The notes under the pieces are model-generated. The model worked only from the letters and a program-made list of their open reading frames with translations. It was not told the origin of the DNA and did no database searches. Positions 8,690 through 16,505 of a stretch of 64,000 nt of DNA are shown here, piece by piece. The stretch covers positions 1 to 64,000 of the forward strand of contig NZ_JAVLBQ010000011.1 in the NCBI RefSeq assembly GCF_031581265.1, written 5' to 3'. Position 1 is the stretch's first letter; the number at the start of each line of letters is the position of its first letter. The DNA comes from Gracilimonas sp031581265 (lineage in GTDB: Bacteria > Bacteroidota > Rhodothermia > Balneolales > Balneolaceae). The position numbers and the translations under genes were made by a program.

Positions 8690-9004
8690 AAATGGATTGT
8701 TAACACTGGATAAGATTCATTTATTTGAATTAAAATCTTACACCCTCCGCCAGACTTCGTATCCGCTCAGTCCGACACCTCCCTCAAGGGAGGACTTTAC
8801 CGTATTATTTGAAAAAATACTAAAGTTGTCTTCGAATTATCTAACATCTTTAAAGCTGAGGGTACACCAGAAGTATGCTCAGAAAGACCCTTTTGGGTAA
8901 TAATACCATAACTGCTTTTCTACCTATAAATAGACAATCGTCTTTCAGTATAGGAATTTGTATCTTTTGCCCGCTTAAATACAATCGAACTATAAATTAC
9001 AGCT
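8690..9004. other. 315-bp intergenic region with repeat fragments
   Basis: It contains a cctccc-tcaa-gggagg hairpin (8778-8793) and, at 8826-8849, a 24-bp sequence matching the right terminus of the inverted-repeat element at 27216-27581 with two mismatches. The 67-codon ORF crossing it (8697-8900) overlaps these repeats and looks spurious. The yajC promoter must lie in the right part; a near-consensus TATCTTTT is around 8960. Confidence 0.55.
8826..8849. repeat. Solo terminus of the 27-kb inverted-repeat family
   Basis: aattatctaacatct at 8835-8849 is identical to the terminal 15 bp of the element ending at 27581. The match extends leftwards to 24 bp with two substitutions. No matching left end was found nearby, so this is an orphan end or a decayed copy. 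Confidence 0.7.
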
Positions 9005-9322
9005 ATGCAATTTTTACCTTTATTTTTTATGGGAGCTCCCGGTGATGAAAGCGCCGGTATTATCAACCTGGTGTTTCTTGGAGCCATTTTCCTGGTCTTT
9101 TACCTTTTTATCATTCGTCCGCAAAGCAAGCGTCAGAAAGAAATTCAACAGAAAGTTTCTGAAATGAAAAAGGGTGACAAAATTGTTACTTCATCAGGAA
9201 TCATTGGTATTGTAGACAAAATCGAAGAAAATGAACTGCTCGTTGATGTTGACAGCGGTACCAAGATTCGCATGTTGAAGTCTGCAATTACGGATGTAAA
9301 TCCTAATAAACAGGATAAATAA
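9005..9322 (+). CDS. yajC: Preprotein translocase subunit YajC
   Basis: A 105-residue single-pass inner-membrane protein that associates with SecDF and assists SecYEG-dependent export. A hydrophobic helix spans about residues 19-40 and ends in FIIRPQSKRQKEIQ, the diagnostic YajC motif. The cytosolic domain MKKGDKIVTSSGIIGIVDKI...LLVDVDSGTKIRMLKSAI follows. Length is normal. No secDF neighbour is present; the gene stands alone between a repeat-bearing spacer and a palindromic element. Confidence 0.95.
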   Translation: MQFLPLFFMGAPGDESAGIINLVFLGAIFLVFYLFIIRPQSKRQKEIQQKVSEMKKGDKIVTSSGIIGIVDKIEENELLVDVDSGTKIRMLKSAITDVNPNKQDK

Positions 9323-9345
9323 TACAAGCCTTTTAGATACTAAGG

Positions 9346-9506
9346 GTGTCATCCTGAGCGCTTAAATAGAGGATTAAATATCTGACGCGAAGGACCCGAC
9401 TATCGGCGAGATCTCAAAGTCAGATATATCTTCTTAAATAAACTTTGAAACCCTTCGCGAAATACAACTGAAGCACACAAAATTAAATACCGCTCAGGGT
9501 GACAAC
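9346..9506. repeat. Palindromic intergenic element (GTCATCCTGAGCG family)
   Basis: The left end gtgtcatcctgagcg (9346-9360) and the right end cgctcagggtgacaac (9491-9506) are imperfect inverted repeats about 160 bp apart. Inside, gatctcaaagt and actttgaaaccc add a second inverted pair. The left end matches a repeat motif widespread between genes in Bacteroidota. A related, more decayed copy starts at 26304. It has no coding capacity and could be a small non-autonomous mobile element. Confidence 0.7.
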
Positions 9507-9554
9507 ATTTGAGGTTCTTTCTTACAGAGTCTTCTTAAAACTATACATATTTTT

Positions 9555-10745
9555 ATGAATCAGGAATTCACTTTTAACACTATTCCGGAAGCCATTGAGG
9601 ATATTAGAAATGGCAAAATGGTCATTGTCATAGATGACGAAGACCGCGAAAACGAAGGCGATTTCCTGATGGCTGCAGAGAAGGTTACTACCGAAGCCAT
9701 CAATCTGATGGTGACGCATGGCCGCGGACTTGTTTGTGCTCCCATCACCAAAGAAAAAGCTGATAAATTAAAGCTTCAACACATGGTTCAAGAGGGAGCA
9801 GATCCTGATGAAGCTAACTTCACCATTTCTATTGACCACAAAAGATTAACAACTACTGGGATTTCTGCTGCGGATCGGGCCAACACTATTCGGGAACTTG
9901 CCAGTGATGATTCCAAACCCGTTGATTTTCGTCGCCCCGGACATGTTTTTCCCCTTCTTGCTGTAGAAGGTGGGGTGCTGAGAAGAGCCGGTCATACGGA
10001 AGCTGCTATTGATTTGGCACGCCTTGCCGGACTTAAACCCGTTGGAATCATATGCGAGATTATGAAGGAAGATGGCGAGATGGCTCGTGTTCCTGAACTC
10101 ATCCAAATGTCTGAAGAATTTGAGATGAAGATTATCACGATCAAAGACCTCATTGCATACCGAAATGAAAATGAGACTTTGGTGAGTGAAGTCATGGACG
10201 TGAACATGCCCACCATGTATGGCGATTTCAGCCTTCGTGCTTTTGAAGAGAAACTAACCGGCGATATCCACCTGGCCCTGACCAAAGGAAATTGGACAAA
10301 AGAAGAACCAGTACTAACCCGGGTTCACTCCTCGGATTTAATTGGAGATATTTTTGGTGCCCGCAATAAAGATACGAGCGAGCAACTTCACCAAGCGATG
10401 TTGCAGGTAGAGCGCGAAGGTAAGGGCGTGGTTTTATATATGAACCGAAATCAGCGGGGCTCAGTTTTAGTCAATCAGCTAAAAACATTAAAAGCTCTAC
10501 AACAAGGTAAAATCAACGACAGTGAAGAAGATATCAGTCCCCGCGGAGATACTCGTGATTATGGGGTTGGAGCTCAGATCTTGCGCTCACTGAGTATCAG
10601 AAAATTAAAGCTGATGACCAATAATCCCGTCAAAAGAATTGGGATCAAAAGCTTTGGACTGGAAATCGTTGATCAGGTGCCCATCGAACACAACTTTGAC
10701 TTTTCAACCCAGCGCTATCCCTTTGAGGGACAAGAAAAAGAGTAG
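9555..10745 (+). CDS. ribBA: 3,4-dihydroxy-2-butanone-4-phosphate synthase with degenerate GTP cyclohydrolase II domain
   Basis: A 396-residue RibBA-type protein of riboflavin synthesis. The N-terminal RibB domain (about 5-205) looks intact: DDEDRENEGDF (28-37) supplies the metal and phosphate-binding acids, followed by RRPGHVFPL (126-134) and RRAGHTEAA with His147. The C-terminal RibA-like domain (about 208-380) keeps the fold landmarks RVHSS, GDIFGA, RDYGVGAQIL and LMTNNPVK. However, the three zinc-binding cysteines of GTP cyclohydrolase II are replaced by Asp261, Lys272 and Thr274, and the EGRGIGL loop reads NQRGSVL. GTP cyclohydrolase activity is therefore unlikely, and a separate RibA should exist elsewhere. 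ribD and ribE lie near 51-52.6 kb. It converges with lspA. Confidence 0.92.
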   Translation: MNQEFTFNTIPEAIEDIRNGKMVIVIDDEDRENEGDFLMAAEKVTTEAINLMVTHGRGLVCAPITKEKADKLKLQHMVQEGADPDEANFTISIDHKRLTTTGISAADRANTIRELASDDSKPVDFRRPGHVFPLLAVEGGVLRRAGHTEAAIDLARLAGLKPVGIICEIMKEDGEMARVPELIQMSEEFEMKIITIKDLIAYRNENETLVSEVMDVNMPTMYGDFSLRAFEEKLTGDIHLALTKGNWTKEEPVLTRVHSSDLIGDIFGARNKDTSEQLHQAMLQVEREGKGVVLYMNRNQRGSVLVNQLKTLKALQQGKINDSEEDISPRGDTRDYGVGAQILRSLSIRKLKLMTNNPVKRIGIKSFGLEIVDQVPIEHNFDFSTQRYPFEGQEKE

Positions 10746-10757
10746 TTAAATATTTTT

Positions 10758-11351
10758 TTATTTCGGAGATTCTACCGATCCTAAATTCTGATCGGTGTCT
10801 GCTATACTCGCTGCTTCAGCCTCATCCACTTCTTCTTCCGGGTTGATGAAAAAACGTTTATTAAATAAGATTAGAATAATCAGGGATACAGAGATTGCGA
10901 TATCAGCTACGTTAAAGATATAGGGGAATACAGTCCAGTCATTGATTTGAAGAGAAAAGTAAATAAAGTCAACTACATGCCCCTCTAAAACTCCGCCATA
11001 ATCCATGATCAATCCCATAAAAAGGCGATCCGAAATATTTCCTAAAGCCCCTCCCACTATCAGGCCCATACAGATTAGATATCCTACAGAAGCCTCTTGG
11101 GCATTTTTAATAATGTACACCAGTATTCCTGTTACCGCCAGGATGGCAATCACACTAACAACGGGGGTTGAAAGGATATCAATACCCAATGCCATACCGG
11201 GATTTTTGGTAAAATAGAATTGCAGCCACCCTTCAATAATCGTTTTATTTTGAAGCTCGGGCGTAGTTCTGACCATCCACTTCGTGATTTGGTCTAAAAC
11301 CAGCACGGCAACGGCTGGAATAAAAATGGCCTTCAGTTTTTTAGGAGTCAA
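10758..11351 (-). CDS. lspA: Lipoprotein signal peptidase (SPase II)
   Basis: A 197-residue inner-membrane aspartyl protease that removes signal peptides from prolipoproteins, several of which are encoded in this window. Four hydrophobic segments are present. Conserved motifs are NPGMALGI (50-57), GGALGNISDRL (100-110), HVVDFI with catalytic Asp128, and FNVAD with catalytic Asp150. The region between GNISDR and HVVDF is longer than in Pseudomonas LspA, and the acidic C-terminal tail (about 170-197) is an extension. It is the last gene of ileS-dksA-lspA; the dksA stop is 8 bp upstream. This order is conserved in many Bacteroidota. Confidence 0.95.
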   Translation of the reverse strand: MTPKKLKAIFIPAVAVLVLDQITKWMVRTTPELQNKTIIEGWLQFYFTKNPGMALGIDILSTPVVSVIAILAVTGILVYIIKNAQEASVGYLICMGLIVGGALGNISDRLFMGLIMDYGGVLEGHVVDFIYFSLQINDWTVFPYIFNVADIAISVSLIILILFNKRFFINPEEEVDEAEAASIADTDQNLGSVESPK

Positions 11352-11359
11352 ATCAGCTC

Positions 11360-11761
11360 TTACCTGCGTTTCAGTTTTGCATCAATACTAAGCTGTGTAT
11401 GAGGCACGGCTTCAAGACGTCCTTTGGAAATCTTTTTCCCGGTTACTTTACATACACCGTATGTTTTATTATCGATGCGTTGCAAAGCATCATCCAGGTA
11501 CTTCAAGAATTTCTTTGTTCTGTTGAAGAGCATGTATGTTTTTTCACGCTCTTGGGCATCTGTTCCGGCATCAGCCATGTGATAAGAATAGGCAGATTCG
11601 TCCGAAGCATTTTCCATACTTTCACGCAGCGTGTTTTGCAGAGCGTTCATTTCTTCTTCTGCATCTTCCATTTTTTTGATAATAATATCACGGAAATATT
11701 CCAGCTCTTCATCACTATATGGAGATACTCTTTCTTCTGATTTTGATTCTTCTTTAGCCAT
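11360..11761 (-). CDS. DksA/TraR-family protein with a reduced zinc finger
   Basis: A 133-residue DksA-like protein. The N-terminal half is a predicted coiled coil (about 15-90), and the C-terminal globular part reads YGVCKVTGKKISKGRLEAVPH. In classical DksA this segment is a four-cysteine zinc finger; here only the first cysteine remains, so zinc binding is unlikely. DksA proteins bind the RNA polymerase secondary channel and tune rRNA and stress transcription with ppGpp; whether this variant does is inferred. It lies between ileS (10 bp) and lspA (8 bp) in a tight minus-strand operon, linking translation and lipoprotein processing genes. Confidence 0.88.
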   Translation of the reverse strand: MAKEESKSEERVSPYSDEELEYFRDIIIKKMEDAEEEMNALQNTLRESMENASDESAYSYHMADAGTDAQEREKTYMLFNRTKKFLKYLDDALQRIDNKTYGVCKVTGKKISKGRLEAVPHTQLSIDAKLKRR

Positions 11762-11771
11762 AGCTGCTTAG

Positions 11772-14700
11772 TTATGAATTAATATTTCTTCGGATTGAAA
11801 TGGTGCATTCTTCCTCACCAATTTCCCAGGTTTTAGTAAAATCCGAGATTTCCAATTCCGATATTTGAATTTCTTCTGCCAATGTTTCCTTCTTAATATA
11901 CTCACTCATAGAAACAACGGCTTCTTTAACCTTGTCAGATCCTGTAAAGCCAATTGCTATTCGGTCGGTTACATCAAAATTTGCCTCTTTACGCATATTT
12001 TGAACCCGGTTCACAAATTCCCGGGCTATACCTTCCTGAATTAAGGCTTCACTTAAATCGGTATCTACAGCAACACTTAAGCCGCCTTCAGTTTCTACCG
12101 TCCAGCCTTCCAGTCCGGTTCTGATTATTTCAAGTCCTTCTGAATCAATGCGTATGGTTTCATCATCTACTTCCAGATCAATATACCCTTCTTTTTCAAA
12201 TTGGGTAATTTCTTCGGTCGATAATTCACCCACTTTAGCTGCAACAGCTTTCATTTTTGGTCCCAATCGTTTCCCTAAAACGGGATAATTAGGTTTCGCT
12301 GATTTGCGAACAATACCGGAATCATCATCCACAAATTGTATGTCTTTAACGTTAACTTCCTCTAAAATTATATCCCGAACCGACTCAATGGCCTGTCGCT
12401 CACTTTCATCTTTTATAGGGAGTATGATACGCGCCAATGGCTGACGAACATTCATCTCAATTTGGTTACGAACCCGCAGCACGATATAGGAAATAAGGCG
12501 AGCCATTTCCATTTTATGCTCAAGGGCCTTATTGATAGCCGTTTCTTCAACGGTTGGGAAGAAGGAAAGATGTACGGATTCTTCATCTTGTCCGGTAACA
12601 TCATTCAGTTTTTGATATAGCCATTCACCCACAAACGGAGCAATAGGACTTATCAATTTACTAATACTCAACAGGCATTCGTACAACGTTTGATAGGCAG
12701 CCGTTTTATCCAGTGTGTTTCCTTCTTTCCAGAAACGTCGTCGATTTCGGCGCACATACCAGTTACTTAATTCCTCCACAAATTCTTCGAGCTGTCTTGC
12801 AGCTTTGGTAGGCTCATAATCTTCCAGATGTTCTTCAACCAGTTTAACGGTAGTATTCAATCTCGAAATCACCCACTTATCGATTTCGGGTCGATCTGCG
12901 ATTGGGATGGCCGTTCCTGAAAAGGTAAATTCATCGATATTGGCATACATCGCAAAGAATGAATAGGTATTTACGATGGTGTTGAAAAACTTGCGCTGAA
13001 CTTCTTTAAGTCCGTCGTGACTGAATTTGAGATTTTCCCAAGGGGAGGAGTTACTCATCATATACCATCGCACGATATCCGCCCCAAATTCCTGAATCAC
13101 TTCAAAAGGATCTACGGTATTTCCTTTTGATTTACTCATTTTCTCGCCATTTTCATCGAGCACCAGGCCGTTTGAAACTACATTTTTATAAGCTTCTTCA
13201 TCAAAAAGCATAGTCCCTAATGCATGAAGTGTATAGAACCAGCCACGGGTTTGATCGACCCCTTCCGCAATAAAATCGGCGGGATAGTTCACTTCAAAAT
13301 CATGATCGTGCTCAAATGGATAATGCCATTGTGCAAAAGGCATTGCGCCGGAATCAAACCAAACATCCAGCAGATCCGGAATACGGCGCATGGTTCCACT
13401 GTCAGGTGCTTCCCACGTAATTTCATCAATTACCGGACGGTGCAGATCAATCTCTTCATCTTCATCAAGACCTGCCTTTTCCCGCAATTCTTCTACGCTA
13501 CCGATACATTCTACATATTCAGGATCTTTATCGCTTACCCAAATTGGAATAGGAGTTCCCCAATAACGTTGACGAGAAACGGCCCAATCTACATTGTTTT
13601 CGAGCCAGGTTCCGAAACGACCGCTTCCGGTACTTTCCGGTTTCCAGTTAATCTTCTTATTTAGCTCAACCATCCGGTTTTTCACTTTGGTCGTCTCAAT
13701 AAACCAGGATTCTACCGGGTACGACATCAATGGCGTTCCTTTGCGCCAGTCAAACGGGTAGTTGTGTTCCATGGTTTCGTGCTTGTACATCAAATTTTTC
13801 TCTTTGATGGCGCGCGAAATATCTTTGTCAGCTTCTTTAAACCACTGCCCTTCAAAATCAGGAGCCTGATCTGTAAACTTTCCATCCCGATCTATGGGGT
13901 TAAACATTGGGATGTCCGCTTTTTGGCAGGAAGTATAATCATCAGCACCAAAAGCAGGAGCGGTGTGAACTACACCCGTACCGTCTTCAGTAGTCACATA
14001 ATCGGCAGGAATCACTCTCCATGCCTCGGCCTTGTCATATTCTTCAAAGGCAAATTCAAACACCGGCTGATAGGTTTTTCCCAATAATGTTGAGCCCTTA
14101 AATTCGTCAAGAATGGTATAATCCTCACCCAATGAATCCTCTATACAGTCTTTTGCAAGTATGTACTTTTCGCCCTCGTGTTCAACTTTGGCATAATTCA
14201 AATTTGGATTTACCGCGAGCGCCATATTGGAAACAATGGTCCACGGAGTAGTCGTCCAGGCAAGGAAGTACACATCTTCATCATCCAGCTTAAATTTCAC
14301 ATAAATGGAAGGATCTTGCGTTTCTTTATAACCAAGACTCACTTCATGCGATGAAAGTACCGTTCCACTTCCCGGTGAATACCACTGAATTTTATACCCT
14401 TTGTAAACCAATCCTTTTTCGAAAAGCTTGTTAAAAGCCCACCAAACTGATTCTATATAATTATTCTCAAAAGTGATATAAGGCTCATCCTGATCTACCC
14501 AGTAGCCCATTCGTGAGGTCAGCTCATCCCACAGGTCTTTATACTTAAGTACACTTTGGCGGCACTCCGCATTGTATTTTTCAATGCCATATTCTTCTAC
14601 CTGGGCACGCCCCTCGAGTCCCAATGCTTTTTCAACCTCAATTTCTACGGGCAATCCGTGCGTATCCCAACCGGCCTTTCGCTCAACTCTGAATCCTTTC

Positions 14701-14927
14701 AGGGTTTTGTAGCGGCAGAACATATCCTTCACGGTCCGGGCCATCACGTGGTGGATACCCGGTTTCCCGTTTGCGGTGGGCGGACCCTCATAAAAAGTAT
14801 AGGGAATCCCGTCTTCTCGCGTTTCGAGGCTTTTTTTGAAAATTTTGTGTTCCTTCCACCAATTCAGAGTTTCTACTTCTGATTTCGGGAAGCTTAATTG
14901 TTTTATTTCTTCGAATTTTTTTGCCAT
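11772..14927 (-). CDS. ileS: Isoleucyl-tRNA synthetase, type 2, with GXHH signature
   Basis: A 1051-residue class I synthetase of the longer, eukaryote-like IleRS2 type that charges tRNA-Ile. The catalytic Rossmann fold starts with YEGPPTANGKPGIHH: the usual HXGH signature is replaced by Gly57-Ile58-His59-His60, that is, GXHH with first and third residues exchanged. The KMSKS loop is exactly conserved at 596-600. The editing (CP1) domain lies between about 180 and 400, with WTTTPWT and DGTGVVHTAPAFGADD. The anticodon-binding region (about 690-850) contains NWYVRRNRRRFW. IleRS2 enzymes are generally less sensitive to mupirocin, and the GXHH variant has been linked to very strong resistance. 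It is the first gene of ileS-dksA-lspA. Confidence 0.96.
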   Translation of the reverse strand: MAKKFEEIKQLSFPKSEVETLNWWKEHKIFKKSLETREDGIPYTFYEGPPTANGKPGIHHVMARTVKDMFCRYKTLKGFRVERKAGWDTHGLPVEIEVEKALGLEGRAQVEEYGIEKYNAECRQSVLKYKDLWDELTSRMGYWVDQDEPYITFENNYIESVWWAFNKLFEKGLVYKGYKIQWYSPGSGTVLSSHEVSLGYKETQDPSIYVKFKLDDEDVYFLAWTTTPWTIVSNMALAVNPNLNYAKVEHEGEKYILAKDCIEDSLGEDYTILDEFKGSTLLGKTYQPVFEFAFEEYDKAEAWRVIPADYVTTEDGTGVVHTAPAFGADDYTSCQKADIPMFNPIDRDGKFTDQAPDFEGQWFKEADKDISRAIKEKNLMYKHETMEHNYPFDWRKGTPLMSYPVESWFIETTKVKNRMVELNKKINWKPESTGSGRFGTWLENNVDWAVSRQRYWGTPIPIWVSDKDPEYVECIGSVEELREKAGLDEDEEIDLHRPVIDEITWEAPDSGTMRRIPDLLDVWFDSGAMPFAQWHYPFEHDHDFEVNYPADFIAEGVDQTRGWFYTLHALGTMLFDEEAYKNVVSNGLVLDENGEKMSKSKGNTVDPFEVIQEFGADIVRWYMMSNSSPWENLKFSHDGLKEVQRKFFNTIVNTYSFFAMYANIDEFTFSGTAIPIADRPEIDKWVISRLNTTVKLVEEHLEDYEPTKAARQLEEFVEELSNWYVRRNRRRFWKEGNTLDKTAAYQTLYECLLSISKLISPIAPFVGEWLYQKLNDVTGQDEESVHLSFFPTVEETAINKALEHKMEMARLISYIVLRVRNQIEMNVRQPLARIILPIKDESERQAIESVRDIILEEVNVKDIQFVDDDSGIVRKSAKPNYPVLGKRLGPKMKAVAAKVGELSTEEITQFEKEGYIDLEVDDETIRIDSEGLEIIRTGLEGWTVETEGGLSVAVDTDLSEALIQEGIAREFVNRVQNMRKEANFDVTDRIAIGFTGSDKVKEAVVSMSEYIKKETLAEEIQISELEISDFTKTWEIGEEECTISIRRNINS

Positions 14928-14961
14928 AAAAAACTTAGTTCCGGCGAATCATTTTAAGCCT

Positions 14962-14969
14962 CAAATATA
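14962..14969 (-). promoter_or_regulatory. ileS: Candidate -7 box for the ileS operon
   Basis: TATATTTG on the minus strand lies 34 bp upstream of the ileS ATG and matches the Bacteroidota -7 consensus exactly. No TTG is found at the expected -33 distance. A catgg-aaaa-ccatg palindrome sits just upstream (14978-14991). Confidence 0.45.
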
Positions 14970-15135
14970 CAAATTCTCATGGAAAACCATGTATTGAGTT
15001 CCATCAAAAAAATTTACTGCTTACCCATAAAAGCTTATGGAGTGTTATCAATATCATATATGTTTGTGAGGATTGTATGAAATGCACATCAGTAAGCCCT
15101 AACTTTCAGAAAAATTAATATCTCAAACATTATTT

Positions 15136-15651
15136 ATGTCTGAACCATATTTACGCCCCATTGACCTTAAAACCCCTTATAAACTTGTTTTTGTCTGCTT
15201 AGGGAATATCTGCCGAAGCCCCACAGCCGAAGGCATCTTCCTTCATAAAGTTAAAGAGGAAGGATTGGAGAATTACTTTTATATCGATTCCGCAGGCACG
15301 GCGGCCTATCATGTTGGAGAATCAGCAAATAGCAAAAGTCAGGCTACGGCGAATAAGCATGGCATTCACCTTCCTTCAAAAGCCCGGAAATTTGAGTATG
15401 CCGATTTGGAAGAATTTGACCTTATTTTAGCGATGGATTCTGAAAATTTTTCCAATATTAATGCGCTTGATCGTAAGTCACGGTTCGAGAATAAAATCAA
15501 AATGATGAGAGACTTTGATCCTGAACCTGGAAATGGTGAAGTGCCCGATCCATACTACGGCGGAATGCAGGGATTTGAAAATGTATTCCGAGTTTTAGAA
15601 AGAAGTAGTGAAGCTTTACTTGAGGAACTTAAACCCTATATCAAAAGCTAA
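15136..15651 (+). CDS. Low-molecular-weight protein-tyrosine phosphatase
   Basis: A 171-residue LMW-PTP. The signature P-loop CLGNICRS has catalytic Cys21 and Arg27 (C-x5-R), followed by the family's SPTAEGIF. The general-acid Asp is in the late DPYYGG motif, and SQATANKHGI and LILAMDSENF are conserved. Such enzymes dephosphorylate tyrosine kinases of polysaccharide export or other small phosphoesters; no kinase gene is adjacent, so the target is unknown. Its stop codon shares one base with the start of the kinase-like gene that follows (TAATG), indicating translational coupling in a three-gene operon. Confidence 0.92.
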   Translation: MSEPYLRPIDLKTPYKLVFVCLGNICRSPTAEGIFLHKVKEEGLENYFYIDSAGTAAYHVGESANSKSQATANKHGIHLPSKARKFEYADLEEFDLILAMDSENFSNINALDRKSRFENKIKMMRDFDPEPGNGEVPDPYYGGMQGFENVFRVLERSSEALLEELKPYIKS

Positions 15652-16505
15652 TGTTACCCGCATCTATTCAAGAGGCCATTCAAAACTTTTTTAAAGAAAC
15701 CGTCACACAAGTAGATAGTGTGCATGGCGGAGATATTAATGAGGGTGCTAAAATTAAGCTGGAATCCGGGGATACGCTATTTGTGAAATGGAACACTGAC
15801 GCTCCCGATTCCATGTTTGAGGTGGAAGCAAAAGGATTATCCTTGTTAAGTGATGCTAACACGGACTTAGTCATCCCAAATGTAAAGCTGCAAAAATCGA
15901 GTTTCTTAGTCCTGGACTGGATTCAGGAAGGAGGAGGCAAGCCCAATTCTGCCTATAATTTTGGGGTTTATTTGGCCAAATTTCATCAACATTCATCTGA
16001 CTCTTTTGGCTTGGATCATGATAATTTCATTGGCAGGCTTCCACAGAGTAATAACCGGCACAGCAACTGGCCCGATTTCTTTACAATAGAGCGTATTGAG
16101 CCCCAAGTTAAAATGGGCGTTGAATCGGGCAAACTCACCAGTTCCATTTTACGAGATGTTCAAAAATTGTACGGTAAAGTTGGCTCCATTTTTCCCACTG
16201 AGAAACCTGCTTTGCTTCATGGTGATTTATGGAGCGGTAATTATATGCTTACTAAAACAGGCGGTGCCGCTATTTATGATCCGGCGGTTTATTATGGTCA
16301 CCGTGAAATGGAGCTTGCAATGACACGTCTTTTTGGGGGATTTTCAGCCAACTTCTATGAAGGCTATAATGCTGAGTTCCCTCTTGAACCTGGCTTTAAT
16401 GAACGCGTGAATATTTGTAACCTATACCCCATATTGGTTCATGCCAATTTATTTGGTGGCAGTTATTCCCGACAAGCCGAAAATATCATAAAAAGATATG
16501 CCTGA
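15651..16505 (+). CDS. Fructosamine-kinase family protein (ketosamine-3-kinase-like)
   Basis: A 284-residue protein of the fructosamine/ketosamine kinase family, which has an aminoglycoside-phosphotransferase-like fold. Visible elements are LFVKWN with the ATP-binding Lys (about 46), Glu57/Glu59 in a helix, the catalytic loop LLHGDLWSGNY (His190, Asp192, Asn197) and the metal-binding AIYDPAVYYGHREME (Asp210). The family removes sugar adducts from glycated amines (deglycation), and bacterial members often sit beside LMW-PTP genes, as here, so a shared repair role is plausible. It overlaps the phosphatase gene by one base and the downstream TroA-like gene by 8 bp. Confidence 0.88.
   Translation: MLPASIQEAIQNFFKETVTQVDSVHGGDINEGAKIKLESGDTLFVKWNTDAPDSMFEVEAKGLSLLSDANTDLVIPNVKLQKSSFLVLDWIQEGGGKPNSAYNFGVYLAKFHQHSSDSFGLDHDNFIGRLPQSNNRHSNWPDFFTIERIEPQVKMGVESGKLTSSILRDVQKLYGKVGSIFPTEKPALLHGDLWSGNYMLTKTGGAAIYDPAVYYGHREMELAMTRLFGGFSANFYEGYNAEFPLEPGFNERVNICNLYPILVHANLFGGSYSRQAENIIKRYA

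Noticed and set aside
8697..8900. 67-codon plus-strand ORF after the Usp gene
   Set aside because: It runs through a hairpin and a copy of a repeat terminus, has an atypical composition (many Thr, Ser, Pro in a short hydrophilic peptide), and has no ribosome-binding site or recognisable product.
13224..13664. 146-codon plus-strand ORF inside ileS
   Set aside because: It is an antisense shadow of the well-conserved ileS frame.
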